Assembly (NCBI RefSeq): GCF_030150205.1
Contig: NZ_JASLGT010000027.1
Location: 247,419-311,418, forward strand
Source: Niabella sp.
Lineage (GTDB): Bacteria; Bacteroidota; Bacteroidia; Chitinophagales; Chitinophagaceae
Length of the DNA stretch: 64,000 nucleotides
Reading direction: 5' to 3'
The notes beneath the pieces are model-generated. The model was not told the origin of the DNA. It saw nothing but the letters and a program-made list of their open reading frames with translations, and did not search any database. Shown here in pieces: positions 8,421 through 16,398 of this stretch (positions are counted from its first letter, which is position 1; every line of letters begins with the position of its first letter). A program made the translations under genes and the position numbers.

Positions 8421-9209
8421 TTAAGAGAATGTGGGTTCTATAGCGGTCATGGCTTCCTCGCGGTCTTCCGGTGGTATATATTCCAGGATAAAATTATTCT
8501 TACCTTCCCCGATCATGATCTTCAGAAAACTTTGCTGCACCAATTCCAGTACTGAAAGAAAAAGGAAAATCGCATGCACACGGGTTTCTGCATAATCAAA
8601 CAGTTTTTCAAAAGAAAGTGTTTTGGAACGTTGTGCCTCATCCATTACCTGGGTACGGCTGTTTTCCATGGAATAATTATACCGCACCACCGTATGCACG
8701 GGGGTATTAACCTTATCCGAATATCGCTGCATAGCCCGTTCAAAAGCCTTCATCAGTTTAAACATGGTGATGGCGTGGATCTCTGTACCTTCCCCGGCTT
8801 CTTCTCCAATCACTGATAATTCCTTTTGAATATTGCCCCGCTTTACCATCAGCATCCGCATGGCTTCCAGTTCGGCCATTTGAGCCGATGCTTCTTTAAA
8901 GCGTTTATATTCCAGGATCTTATTTACCAGTTCTTCGCGCGGATCGATCTCATTGCCCTGCGCATCCAGCTCCTTGCGCGGTATCAGCATTTTTGCCTTG
9001 ATGCGCATCAGCGTGGATACGAACAGGATGAATTCGCTGGACAACTCAATGTTCAGCGCCTCCTGATCTTTTATGTAAGCGAGGAAGTCGTTCGTGATCT
9101 GTGTAATGGGAATATTGTAAATATCCAGCTCATCCCGTTCAATAAAAAACAGCAGAAGATCAAACGGTCCTTCAAATTGAGAAAGTTTTATCTGATACGT
9201 TGCACTCAC
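8421..9209 (-). CDS. scpA: Segregation and condensation protein A (kleisin)
   Basis: A 262-aa kleisin. N-terminal FEGPFDLLLFFIERDELDIYNIPI split motif and the LSSEFILFVSTLMRIKAKMLIPR segment are ScpA hallmarks; the C-terminal winged-helix binds the SMC head. Works with SMC and ScpB in chromosome condensation. scpB is not adjacent. The only sensible start is GTG at 9209, as no ATG is available. A TAnnTTTG box lies about 28 bases upstream. Confidence 0.93.
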   Translation of the reverse strand: MSATYQIKLSQFEGPFDLLLFFIERDELDIYNIPITQITNDFLAYIKDQEALNIELSSEFILFVSTLMRIKAKMLIPRKELDAQGNEIDPREELVNKILEYKRFKEASAQMAELEAMRMLMVKRGNIQKELSVIGEEAGEGTEIHAITMFKLMKAFERAMQRYSDKVNTPVHTVVRYNYSMENSRTQVMDEAQRSKTLSFEKLFDYAETRVHAIFLFLSVLELVQQSFLKIMIGEGKNNFILEYIPPEDREEAMTAIEPTFS

Positions 9210-9237
9210 TTAAAAATATTGAATCTGTAAAAGAAGA

Positions 9238-9245
9238 CAAATGTA
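9238..9245 (-). promoter_or_regulatory. -7 type box for scpA
   Basis: The minus strand reads TACATTTG, an exact TAnnTTTG match. It predicts a leader of about 20 bases before the GTG start at 9209, which supports that start. Confidence 0.5.
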
Positions 9246-9267
9246 ACAAATAAGGCCCTGACACTAA

Positions 9268-9295
9268 AAAACGCCCTGCTTTTACAGGGCGTTTT
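9268..9295 (-). terminator. Intrinsic terminator of mscL
   Basis: AAAACGCCCTG (9268-9278) pairs with CAGGGCGTTTT (9285-9295) over 11 bp with a 6-base loop. On the minus strand the stem is followed by a T run. It lies 20 bases after the mscL stop and before the scpA promoter box. Confidence 0.85.
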
Positions 9296-9315
9296 GTGCA
9301 TAAATTGGGCAGATT

Positions 9316-9741
9316 TTATCGTTTTTTCAGCTCATCGCGGATTTCGATCAGCAACTGATCTGTTGAAGAGGGTCCTTCAGCCGGCGGTGGCGGTGTTTCC
9401 TTCTTCATTTTATTCATAGCCTTTACCATCCAGAAGATCACCAGCGCCAGTAACAGGAAATTAATGGCGATCGTAATAAAATTACCATAAGCAAAAATCG
9501 ATGTGTCTGCAATCTTACGGGCTTCCTCCAGCTTGGTTCCCGGGGGAACATTGCCTTTTAGCACCAGGTATAGACTGCTGAAATCCGGTTTGCCGATGAT
9601 GGCACCCACAACCGGCATAATGAGGTCATCGATAACGCTGGTAACAATTTTGCCAAAGGCACCGCCGATGATCACACCCACCGCCAGATCGACAGCATTG
9701 CCTTTTATGGCAAACTCTTTAAATTCTTTGAGCATTCCCAT
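9316..9741 (-). CDS. mscL: Large-conductance mechanosensitive channel
   Basis: A 141-aa MscL. N-terminal amphipathic helix (LKEFKEFAIKGN), the TM1 pore helix VDLAVGVIIGGAFGKIV, DDLIMPVVG, and a second membrane helix near 85-110 (FITIAINFLLLALVIFWMV) followed by a charged cytoplasmic bundle. It forms a homopentameric inner-membrane valve that opens under hypo-osmotic shock. Length is normal for the family. Single gene with its own terminator. Confidence 0.95.
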   Translation of the reverse strand: MGMLKEFKEFAIKGNAVDLAVGVIIGGAFGKIVTSVIDDLIMPVVGAIIGKPDFSSLYLVLKGNVPPGTKLEEARKIADTSIFAYGNFITIAINFLLLALVIFWMVKAMNKMKKETPPPPAEGPSSTDQLLIEIRDELKKR

Positions 9742-9810
9742 GTAACTGAATTTTTAAGTTTTATAAATAGTGATTCGAATTTCTGAGATGCGCTGGTATC
9801 ATCTTATGGC

Positions 9811-10374
9811 TTAAACAGCCATAATTTCTTTTTCTTTTACGGCAAGGTATTTTTCAACAAGTGCAATGTATTTATCGGTCAGCTGCTGGGCCGCGGCTTC
9901 AGCATCCTTTACACCGTCCTCGCTCAGGCCTTCTTTCTGCAGTTTTTTAACGCCCTCAATCACTTCACGGCGCGCACTCCGCACACCCACTTTAGAATTC
10001 TCTCCCTCTGCATAGCTCCGCTTTACCAACTCCTTTCTGCGCTCTTCTGTAAGTGGTGGCAGAAACAAACGGATATTAACACCATCATTTTGCGGGTTGA
10101 TGCCGATGTTTGCTGCGATGATGGCCCGTTCAATAGGCTGCAGCATATTCTTTTCCCAGGGTTGAATGTTAAGGGTGCGGGCATCCAGCACAGTGATATT
10201 CCCAACCTGGTTAATAGGCATTGCAGATCCGTAATAGTCTACATAAATCCCGTCCAGTATCTGCGGGTTCGCCTTCCCGGCCCTTATTTTGGCTAGTTCC
10301 GATTCCAGGTGTGCGATGGCTTTCTTCATACCCTCCTCCGATGATTCAATTAGCTTACTTACTTGTTCCTGCAT
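9811..10374 (-). CDS. frr: Ribosome recycling factor
   Basis: A 187-aa RRF of normal length. Conserved features include LAKIRAGKANPQILDGIYVDYYGS, the INQVGNITVLDARTL hinge region, NDGVNIRLFLPPLTEERRKELVK and the KKLQKEG motif. Splits post-termination 70S ribosomes together with EF-G. An 8-bp inverted repeat (9804-9811/9817-9824) spans the stop codon. An exact TAnnTTTG box lies 24 bases before the start. Confidence 0.97.
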   Translation of the reverse strand: MQEQVSKLIESSEEGMKKAIAHLESELAKIRAGKANPQILDGIYVDYYGSAMPINQVGNITVLDARTLNIQPWEKNMLQPIERAIIAANIGINPQNDGVNIRLFLPPLTEERRKELVKRSYAEGENSKVGVRSARREVIEGVKKLQKEGLSEDGVKDAEAAAQQLTDKYIALVEKYLAVKEKEIMAV

Positions 10375-10397
10375 AAAATCAAAAAATTTTAAGATTG

Positions 10398-10405
10398 CAA
10401 ATCTA
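10398..10405 (-). promoter_or_regulatory. -7 type box for frr
   Basis: The minus strand reads TAGATTTG. The predicted transcript start is about 18 bases before the frr ATG. Confidence 0.5.
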
Positions 10406-10461
10406 ATGAATTGGAACTGAAACTATGGCGTATAGGGCTGAAATGCGGAAATTACTACCGC

Positions 10462-11616
10462 TTAGCGAATCCGGTCCTGAATTTTTTCCTTGGTCTGCAG
10501 GTTGATCACTTTAGACTGTGAAGGGGCACTGAGCCGCTCTTTGTTTGCCTGGTTTACCACATATCTCCGGTGAATAACAAGTTTTCTTTTGGGCAGGGTA
10601 TAGTAAAGGATTGCCAGTGCAACAAAGGCTGTTCCAAACAAGGCCAGGATCAACGCAGTATTTCCAAAATTGCGACTTAAATAAGTTATAAGAATTAAGG
10701 AGATATTGGCCGTAACGCAGATCAGGGTTACAGTGGAATGCCCAAGGCCGCGGTCCAGCAACAGGTGGTGCACATGATTCCTGTCTGGTGAAAAGGGCGA
10801 CCTTCCCCGAAGGATCCGGTTTCCAAAAACACGGATCGTATCTACCAGGGGTACAATCAGTACTGAAACACCTACTGCAACCGCAGAAGTGATGGGCAGC
10901 GCTGCACCCGGCTCACTGGCCACATGAATGAATTTCAACACAAGTATCGATACCACCATGCCTACCAGTAAGGATCCGGAATCGCCCAGGAAGATCTTGG
11001 CGGGGTGATAGTTAAAGATAAGGAAGGCCATCAACGCCGCCGAAAGGCTAAAGGAAAAAGCCGCATAGGGATACATTTTGGCCAGCAGAAAATAAGTGCC
11101 AAAAAGCAGGGTAGCCATCAGACCCAAACTGCCGGATAAACCATCAATACCATCAATTAAATTATAGGCATTAATGATGAGGATGATGGTAAAATAGGTC
11201 AGTGGTACACCATACATCGGATCCAGGGTTTCCATTCCTAACACGCCATGCATACTTTCCAGGCGTACACCGCCCAGATGGATGATAATGGCTGCTGCGA
11301 TGATCTGGGCCACAAATTTCTTTGTAGCAGACAACGCGATGATATCATCTTTAAGACCGATAAAGAAGGTCAGCGTAGCCGCAGCGAGGAAATAGCGCAT
11401 TTCCGGAGCATTGGAAAAATTAATGCACAGCAGACCCGCAAAAAGAAAACCGACAAAAACACCCACTCCGCCTAAAGAAGCTATTGCATGTGTGTGGAGT
11501 TTACGTTCATCCGGTATATCATACAGTTTCTTCTTGTCAGCAATGAGCATTACAACCGGAATTGCGAGAAACGCGACTATAAAAGCTATTATAGCTGTTA
11601 CCAGAATTTCTAGCAT
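10462..11616 (-). CDS. MraY/WecA-family undecaprenyl-phosphate sugar-1-phosphate transferase
   Basis: A 384-aa polytopic protein with about ten membrane helices. Family motifs are FIGLKDDI, INAYNLIDGIDGL, KIFLGDSGS and the cytoplasmic SPDRNHVHHLLL loop. The HVHH loop is typical of WecA/TagO-type GlcNAc-1-P transferases rather than MraY. It would start lipid-linked glycan synthesis (O-antigen-like, enterobacterial-common-antigen-like or S-layer glycan) on undecaprenyl phosphate. No other glycan gene is adjacent, and a strong promoter lies just upstream, so it is probably transcribed alone. Confidence 0.9.
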   Translation of the reverse strand: MLEILVTAIIAFIVAFLAIPVVMLIADKKKLYDIPDERKLHTHAIASLGGVGVFVGFLFAGLLCINFSNAPEMRYFLAAATLTFFIGLKDDIIALSATKKFVAQIIAAAIIIHLGGVRLESMHGVLGMETLDPMYGVPLTYFTIILIINAYNLIDGIDGLSGSLGLMATLLFGTYFLLAKMYPYAAFSFSLSAALMAFLIFNYHPAKIFLGDSGSLLVGMVVSILVLKFIHVASEPGAALPITSAVAVGVSVLIVPLVDTIRVFGNRILRGRSPFSPDRNHVHHLLLDRGLGHSTVTLICVTANISLILITYLSRNFGNTALILALFGTAFVALAILYYTLPKRKLVIHRRYVVNQANKERLSAPSQSKVINLQTKEKIQDRIR

Positions 11617-11635
11617 TAAATAAGGTTTACAGGGG

Positions 11636-11665
11636 CAAAAATAAGCTTTATAACCTAGATAGCAA
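11636..11665 (-). promoter_or_regulatory. Bacteroidota-type promoter for the WecA-like gene
   Basis: On the minus strand a TTG (11663-11665) is followed after 19 bases by TATTTTTG (11636-11643), matching the TTG-N19-TAnnTTTG form. Predicted leader is about 12 bases. Confidence 0.6.
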
Positions 11666-11776
11666 TTTTTGGGCAGATTTTAATCCCAAAATAAATCCCC
11701 GGGAGCCCAGAATTCATTGCTAATGAACAGGAATTATCAAAAAAAAAATGCACTTTTGCTCTTCAAAAAACAAACT

Positions 11777-12610
11777 ATGGCAAGTTTACAGGAAATCGCA
11801 TCACAGGTTAGACGTGATATTGTAAGAATGGTTCACGGCGCAAACAGCGGCCACCCCGGAGGATCTCTTGGATGCGCTGATTTTTTAACAGCCCTGTACT
11901 TTAAGGAGATGCAGCATGATCCTGCTTTTCATATGGACGGTATCAATGAGGATCTGTTCTTCCTGTCGAACGGCCATATTTCACCCGTATTTTATTCGGT
12001 TTTAGCCCGTTCCGGTTATTTTGATGTAAAAGAGCTGGCTACCTTCCGCAAAATAAACAGCCGTCTGCAGGGCCACCCGGCTACGCATGAGCACCTGCCG
12101 GGCATCCGCATCGCAAGCGGTTCACTGGGACAGGGAATGAGCGTGGCTATTGGTGCTGCGCTGAGCAAAAAAATGAACCAGGATTCACACCTGGTATTTT
12201 CATTGCATGGTGATGGCGAGCTGAATGAAGGACAGAACTGGGAAGCGATTATGTTTGCTGCTGCCCATAAGGTAGATAACCTGATTGCAACAGTGGACTG
12301 GAATGGTCAGCAGATTGATGGTCCTACCGACAAGGTGCTGAATATGGGTAACCTGAGCGAAAAGTTCAAAGCATTTGACTGGGAAGTAATGGAGATGAAC
12401 GGTAATGATATGGACGAAGTGGTAGCCACACTGGATAAGGCGCGCGCTGCTACCGGTAAAGGAAAGCCGATCGCTATTATGATGCATACCATCATGGGTA
12501 AAGGCATCGACTTTATGGAAAACGACCATGGCTGGCATGGCATTGCCCCCAATGACGAGCAACTGGCCAAGGCGCTGGAGCAATTACCGGAAACACTGGG
12601 CGATTATTAA
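11777..12610 (+). CDS. Transketolase, N-terminal (thiamine diphosphate) subunit
   Basis: A 277-aa protein corresponding to the first half of a transketolase. It has the GANSGHPGGSLGCAD and SNGHISPVFYS motifs and the ThDP/Mg motif HGDGELNEGQ...VDWNGQQIDG. The frame is open from 11717, but ATG at 11777 (MASLQEIASQVRRD) matches the family start. The partner C-terminal (pyrimidine-binding) subunit, needed for activity in the non-oxidative pentose phosphate pathway, is not next to it: the following gene is on the other strand. A heptad-repeat stretch and an intrinsic terminator follow. Confidence 0.9.
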   Translation: MASLQEIASQVRRDIVRMVHGANSGHPGGSLGCADFLTALYFKEMQHDPAFHMDGINEDLFFLSNGHISPVFYSVLARSGYFDVKELATFRKINSRLQGHPATHEHLPGIRIASGSLGQGMSVAIGAALSKKMNQDSHLVFSLHGDGELNEGQNWEAIMFAAAHKVDNLIATVDWNGQQIDGPTDKVLNMGNLSEKFKAFDWEVMEMNGNDMDEVVATLDKARAATGKGKPIAIMMHTIMGKGIDFMENDHGWHGIAPNDEQLAKALEQLPETLGDY

Positions 12611-12650
12611 GGTCCGGTTTCACGTTTGAGGTTTCAGGTTGGGATCCGGA
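12611..12650 (+). repeat. Heptad array, GTTTCAN class, after the transketolase stop
   Basis: From 12617 the sequence reads in 7-base steps: GTTTCAC, GTTTGAG, GTTTCAG, GTTGGGA. It starts within nine bases of the stop codon. Confidence 0.6.
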
Positions 12651-12681
12651 GATTTAAGAAGTCCTCACCAAAAAAATATAT

Positions 12682-12717
12682 AAATGGTTACAGCTTAAAA
12701 GCGGTAACCATTTTTTT
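12682..12717 (+). terminator. Intrinsic terminator after the transketolase subunit
   Basis: AAATGGTTAC pairs perfectly with GTAACCATTT, with an inner GCTT/AAGC pair and a following T run (TTTTTTT). Clear rho-independent terminator about 70 bases after the stop. Confidence 0.85.
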
Positions 12718-12724
12718 ATGCCTT

Positions 12725-13948
12725 TTATTCTGCCTTCAACGAGAATTCTTTTCTGGAGGCCTTGCGAGCCGGTGTCCAGGATGCTACAAATGCGATCACC
12801 AGAACGGTTATGGCCACCAGCAGAAAGTCTCTTATTTTTAATGCCACGGGGAAATAATCGATCAAAAAGGAGCCGCCCTGCAAGGGAACCAGGTGAAACT
12901 GTTGTTGGAGGATCACCATCAACAATGCCAGCAGCATGCCCATGCCACCGCCGATGGTGGCCAATAAAAACCCTTCACTCAGGAACACCTTCAGGATAAA
13001 ACCCTGGTCGGCACCAAGTGCATTCAGCACACTGATATCTTTTTGTTTTTCCAGCACCAGCATGGTCAGGGCGCCCACCATATTAAAGGCAGCTACCACC
13101 AGGATCAGGCTCAGGATGGCATAGAAAACCCAGCGCTCCAGGTTCATGATAGCGTAAAGGCTCTGGTTTTGCTGGTAGCGGTCCTGCACCTTATAGCCGT
13201 TGCCAAACAACCGCTGAATGGCCTGTTGGATCTTTGCAGTTGCCGAAGGATCGGTTACTGCAATTTCAATGGCGCTGAATTCACGTGCATCCAGGCCCAT
13301 TGCCTGTTTTAGAAAATCAATCTGCGTAATGGCGTATTTATTATCAAAATCCTGCTGAATCACAAAGGTGCCTGCACTCCGTATGGTATCCGGCGTAATA
13401 TTGCTGGCGGCATCAAATTCTTCCGAATCGCTCTTTCTTGGAATGTAAATGCTCATGGGTGCAGCCTTGGGAACAGACCGGATGCCCAGCGAGCCTTCAA
13501 TACCGCCCCCCACTATCAGCCGCGGATGCTCTGCGGTACCGATATCGAACCGGCCGTTTACGATATGATCGGTAATACCGTTAATGCTTTTAAAGCGGTC
13601 GTCAACCCCTTTTAACGAAACCAGCGCCTGGTTATCCCCGTTCCGGAGGATGGCTTTTTCCTCCACCACAAGCGAAAAACTACGCACGCCACCAACACCC
13701 CTTAATTGCTGCAATTGTTTTTCATCGAGCGCCAGGTATTTTCCGGATGCCGGCGAAACCCGGATATCCGGATAGAACGAGGAATACAGCGATTTTACCA
13801 GCCCCTCAAAGCCATTAAACACACTCAGCACCAGGATCAATGCCGCCGTGCCGATCATAATCGCTACGATGCAGATCCACGCGATGATGTTGATAACGTT
13901 GGTCGATTTTTTTGCCCTGAAATAGCGCCAGGCGAATAGGAATTGCAA
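12725..13948 (-). CDS. FtsX-like ABC permease, LolC/LolE type
   Basis: A 407-aa protein with the LolC/E layout: one membrane helix at 20-48 (IIAWICIVAIMIGTAALIL), a large periplasmic domain (about 50-270), and three C-terminal helices near 278-310, 325-355 and 375-395. The N-terminal FAWRYFRAKKSTNVINI is typical of lipoprotein-releasing permeases of Bacteroidota. It would extract lipoproteins from the inner membrane with a LolD ATPase, which is not in the window. Start is a TTG at 13948; no ATG is available before an upstream stop. It follows rbfA across a heptad array. Confidence 0.87.
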   Translation of the reverse strand: MQFLFAWRYFRAKKSTNVINIIAWICIVAIMIGTAALILVLSVFNGFEGLVKSLYSSFYPDIRVSPASGKYLALDEKQLQQLRGVGGVRSFSLVVEEKAILRNGDNQALVSLKGVDDRFKSINGITDHIVNGRFDIGTAEHPRLIVGGGIEGSLGIRSVPKAAPMSIYIPRKSDSEEFDAASNITPDTIRSAGTFVIQQDFDNKYAITQIDFLKQAMGLDAREFSAIEIAVTDPSATAKIQQAIQRLFGNGYKVQDRYQQNQSLYAIMNLERWVFYAILSLILVVAAFNMVGALTMLVLEKQKDISVLNALGADQGFILKVFLSEGFLLATIGGGMGMLLALLMVILQQQFHLVPLQGGSFLIDYFPVALKIRDFLLVAITVLVIAFVASWTPARKASRKEFSLKAE

Positions 13949-13962
13949 TGGAGATGATTTTG

Positions 13963-14055
13963 ATGATGAGTCAGTAATCAGCTTTTAGCCGAGGTATAAC
14001 AGCTGAAGGCTGATTGCTGATAACTGATAGCTGATAGCTGATAACTTAAAACAGT
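13963..14055 (-). repeat. Heptad array, TCAGCTN class, after the rbfA stop
   Basis: Read on the plus strand from 14002: GCTGAAG, GCTGATT, GCTGATA, ACTGATA, GCTGATA, GCTGATA. In the rbfA sense the units read TATCAGC and start a few bases after its stop. Upstream of 14002 (toward the permease start) weaker units continue in phase and reverse orientation. Confidence 0.75.
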
Positions 14056-14463
14056 TCACTGCCCACTATCCGGCTTCCCCTGCTGTTTCCGCTCGTCCTC
14101 TATCTTCTTAAACAGCTCTTCCATTTTAAATACATGGTCCAGTGTATCGTCTGCAAAAAATTTCAGCACCGGCATATTGCGCAGCTGGTGGCGAACGGAT
14201 GCCGCCAGTTCTTTCTTTATTTCATGGTGCCGTTCCTCTACTTTTTTCAGCGCCGCTGCCGCGTCGGTTACCTGGAAAAAGCTCAGGTAAAAACGCGCTT
14301 CCAAAAGATCCGGTGTTACTTTTACGCCTGATATGGACACCATTCCGCCCCCCATCATATTCAGCCCAAGCCGCTGAAAAATGCCATTCATTTCTTCGTT
14401 CAGCAGCGCTGCCACTTGTTTTTGCCGTTTACTTTCCTGCATAATCTTCTCTTTCTGTTCCAT
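14056..14463 (-). CDS. rbfA: 30S ribosome-binding factor A
   Basis: A KH-fold protein of up to 135 aa. Motifs: ESKRQKQVAALLNEEM, then GMVSISGVKVTPDLLEARFYLSFF, then IKKELAASVRHQLRNMPVLKFFADDTLDH, all typical of RbfA, which matures the 16S rRNA 5' end at low temperature. The frame starts at ATG 14463, but the family normally starts at the second Met (MQESKRQKQ, ATG at 14442), so a 128-aa product is likely. Divergent from the ABC exporter gene 46 bases away. Confidence 0.92.
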   Translation of the reverse strand: MEQKEKIMQESKRQKQVAALLNEEMNGIFQRLGLNMMGGGMVSISGVKVTPDLLEARFYLSFFQVTDAAAALKKVEERHHEIKKELAASVRHQLRNMPVLKFFADDTLDHVFKMEELFKKIEDERKQQGKPDSGQ

Positions 14464-14509
14464 GTAAAATTAGTTACTTTAGAGGTTTTAGTGCACACAA
14501 CCTTCCGGA

Positions 14510-16324
14510 ATGAAAAAATATTCAAGGATTTTATACTACCTGCGCCCCTATAAAGGCGGCATTCTGCTCTATTTTTTGTTCACCATCTTATCGATTGTTT
14601 TTGCGCTTTTTAGCTTTGCGCTGCTACAGCCTTTCTTTGATATTATCTTTTATGGGAACAAGCCTTCCACTCCGGCGGGAACAGATCCGGGCCTTTTAAC
14701 CGATATGAAAGGTTATTTTATGCACCTGGTTGCCGGAGCTCAGTTGAGCGCTGCGCAATTGCTGGGCGCCATATGTGTGGTACTGGTAGTTGCCATCTTT
14801 CTCAAAAATCTCTTTCTCTATCTTTCTTCCTATGTACTGAACCCGATCAAGAACCAGATCGTGAACCATTTCCGGGCAGATATTTATGATAAGATCCTCC
14901 GGCTCCCGGTGGGTTATTTTACCGAACAACGGAAGGGCGATCTGATCAGCAGGGTAACCAATGATGTAACCGAAGTGGAAAGCTCCGTAATTGGTGTGCT
15001 GGAAGGCTGGATCAAGGACCCGCTCAATATCATTTTTACCCTGATTGCGCTGTTCCTGATCAGTCCGCTCCTTACGGGATCCATTTTATTGTGCATTCCC
15101 GTGATCGGCCTGATCTTAGGCCGTATTTCAAAGGCCCTGAAACGCCCATCTAACGAAGCAGCGATCAAACTGGGCGAATCGCTCTCCATCCTTGATGAAA
15201 CCCTGAATGGGCTTCGTGTCATTAAGGCTTTTAACGTGGAAGGGCTTTTAAAAGGCCGGTTCGATACGGTAAATGATCAGCTGATGGATGCCAAAAACCG
15301 CATCAGCCGCCGCCGGGATATGGCCTCTCCGATGTCGGAGTTCCTGGGAGTAATGGTCTTTGTAGGCATTTTATGGTTTGGCGGCCGGCTGATATTGTCG
15401 GACAGTATTGAACTGCGGGCACCGGCCTTCTTTGCGTACCTGGCCATGTTCTATAACCTCATCAACCCAGTAAAAACGCTCTCTACTTCATTCAGCAATT
15501 TAAACAAGGGATCCGCAGCCATCAGGCGGATTGAAGAAGTTCTGAATACGCCCGTTACAGTAGACGATAATCCCAGGGGTAAAATACTGGAGCATTTTGA
15601 ACAAGAAATTGAGTTCCGGAATGCTTCCTTTGCCTACAACGACCAGGTGATCCTGAAGGATATCAACCTTAAGATCAAAAAGGGACAAACCGTTGCCCTG
15701 GTAGGATCTTCAGGGGCCGGAAAATCGACACTGGCCGACCTGGTTCCCCGTTTTCATGATGTAACAGCAGGCGGGGTATTCATCGATGGCATCAATATCC
15801 GAGAATACGCCCTGCATTCCGTACGGAACCTGATGAGCATTGTAACCCAGGAACCCATTTTATTTAATGATACCATTGCGCATAATATTGCGCTGGGACA
15901 TACCTCTGCTTCAAAGGAGGCGATTGTGCAGGCTGCAAAAATTGCCAATGCCCACGATTTTATCGTTCAAAAGGAGCTGCAATATGATACGAATATCGGC
16001 GACCGGGGCGCCAAGCTCAGTGGTGGCGAACGCCAGCGCCTTACCATCGCCCGTGCGCTTTTAAAAAACCCGCCCATCCTGATCCTGGATGAAGCCACGT
16101 CTTCCCTGGACACCGAAAGCGAACGACTGGTGCAAGACGCCATCAATAAGATGATGCAAAACCGTACCAGTATTGTAATCGCCCATCGCCTCAGCACCAT
16201 CCGGAATGCCGATGAGATCATTGTGCTTCAAAAAGGACAGATCGTGGAGCGGGGTACCCATAACAGCCTGATTGAACAGAACGGCTTTTATAAGAAACTG
16301 GTGGAAATGCAGGAAGTAAAATGA
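14510..16324 (+). CDS. MsbA-type lipid/multidrug ABC exporter (fused permease and ATPase)
   Basis: A 604-aa half-transporter. Six membrane helices occupy about residues 15-325 with the coupling-helix region (VTNDVTEVE). The nucleotide-binding domain has Walker A GSSGAGKST, signature LSGGERQR, Walker B ILILDEATSSLD and H-loop IVIAHRLST. It would act as a homodimer, probably flipping lipid A core or other lipids across the inner membrane. Monocistronic. Its TGA stop forms the first three bases of a TGAGATT repeat, see the adjacent array. Confidence 0.92.
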   Translation: MKKYSRILYYLRPYKGGILLYFLFTILSIVFALFSFALLQPFFDIIFYGNKPSTPAGTDPGLLTDMKGYFMHLVAGAQLSAAQLLGAICVVLVVAIFLKNLFLYLSSYVLNPIKNQIVNHFRADIYDKILRLPVGYFTEQRKGDLISRVTNDVTEVESSVIGVLEGWIKDPLNIIFTLIALFLISPLLTGSILLCIPVIGLILGRISKALKRPSNEAAIKLGESLSILDETLNGLRVIKAFNVEGLLKGRFDTVNDQLMDAKNRISRRRDMASPMSEFLGVMVFVGILWFGGRLILSDSIELRAPAFFAYLAMFYNLINPVKTLSTSFSNLNKGSAAIRRIEEVLNTPVTVDDNPRGKILEHFEQEIEFRNASFAYNDQVILKDINLKIKKGQTVALVGSSGAGKSTLADLVPRFHDVTAGGVFIDGINIREYALHSVRNLMSIVTQEPILFNDTIAHNIALGHTSASKEAIVQAAKIANAHDFIVQKELQYDTNIGDRGAKLSGGERQRLTIARALLKNPPILILDEATSSLDTESERLVQDAINKMMQNRTSIVIAHRLSTIRNADEIIVLQKGQIVERGTHNSLIEQNGFYKKLVEMQEVK

Positions 16325-16398
16325 GATTTGAGATTTGATGTTTTTTTTCGTACCTTAATAGATTGCAATCTCAAATCTCAAATCTCAAATCTCAAATC
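16322..16398. repeat. Inverted heptad array (TGAGATT) shared by two convergent stop codons
   Basis: The msbA-like stop TGA opens TGAGATT-TGAGATT-TGATG on the plus strand. On the other side four ATCTCAA units (16368-16395) end in the gltX stop, so in the gltX sense its TGA also opens TGAGATT repeats. The two halves are complementary and can form a hairpin around a T-rich loop. Confidence 0.8.

Noticed and set aside
9804..9824. Inverted repeat over the frr stop as a terminator
   Set aside because: An 8-bp stem with no T tract; too weak to call as a terminator.
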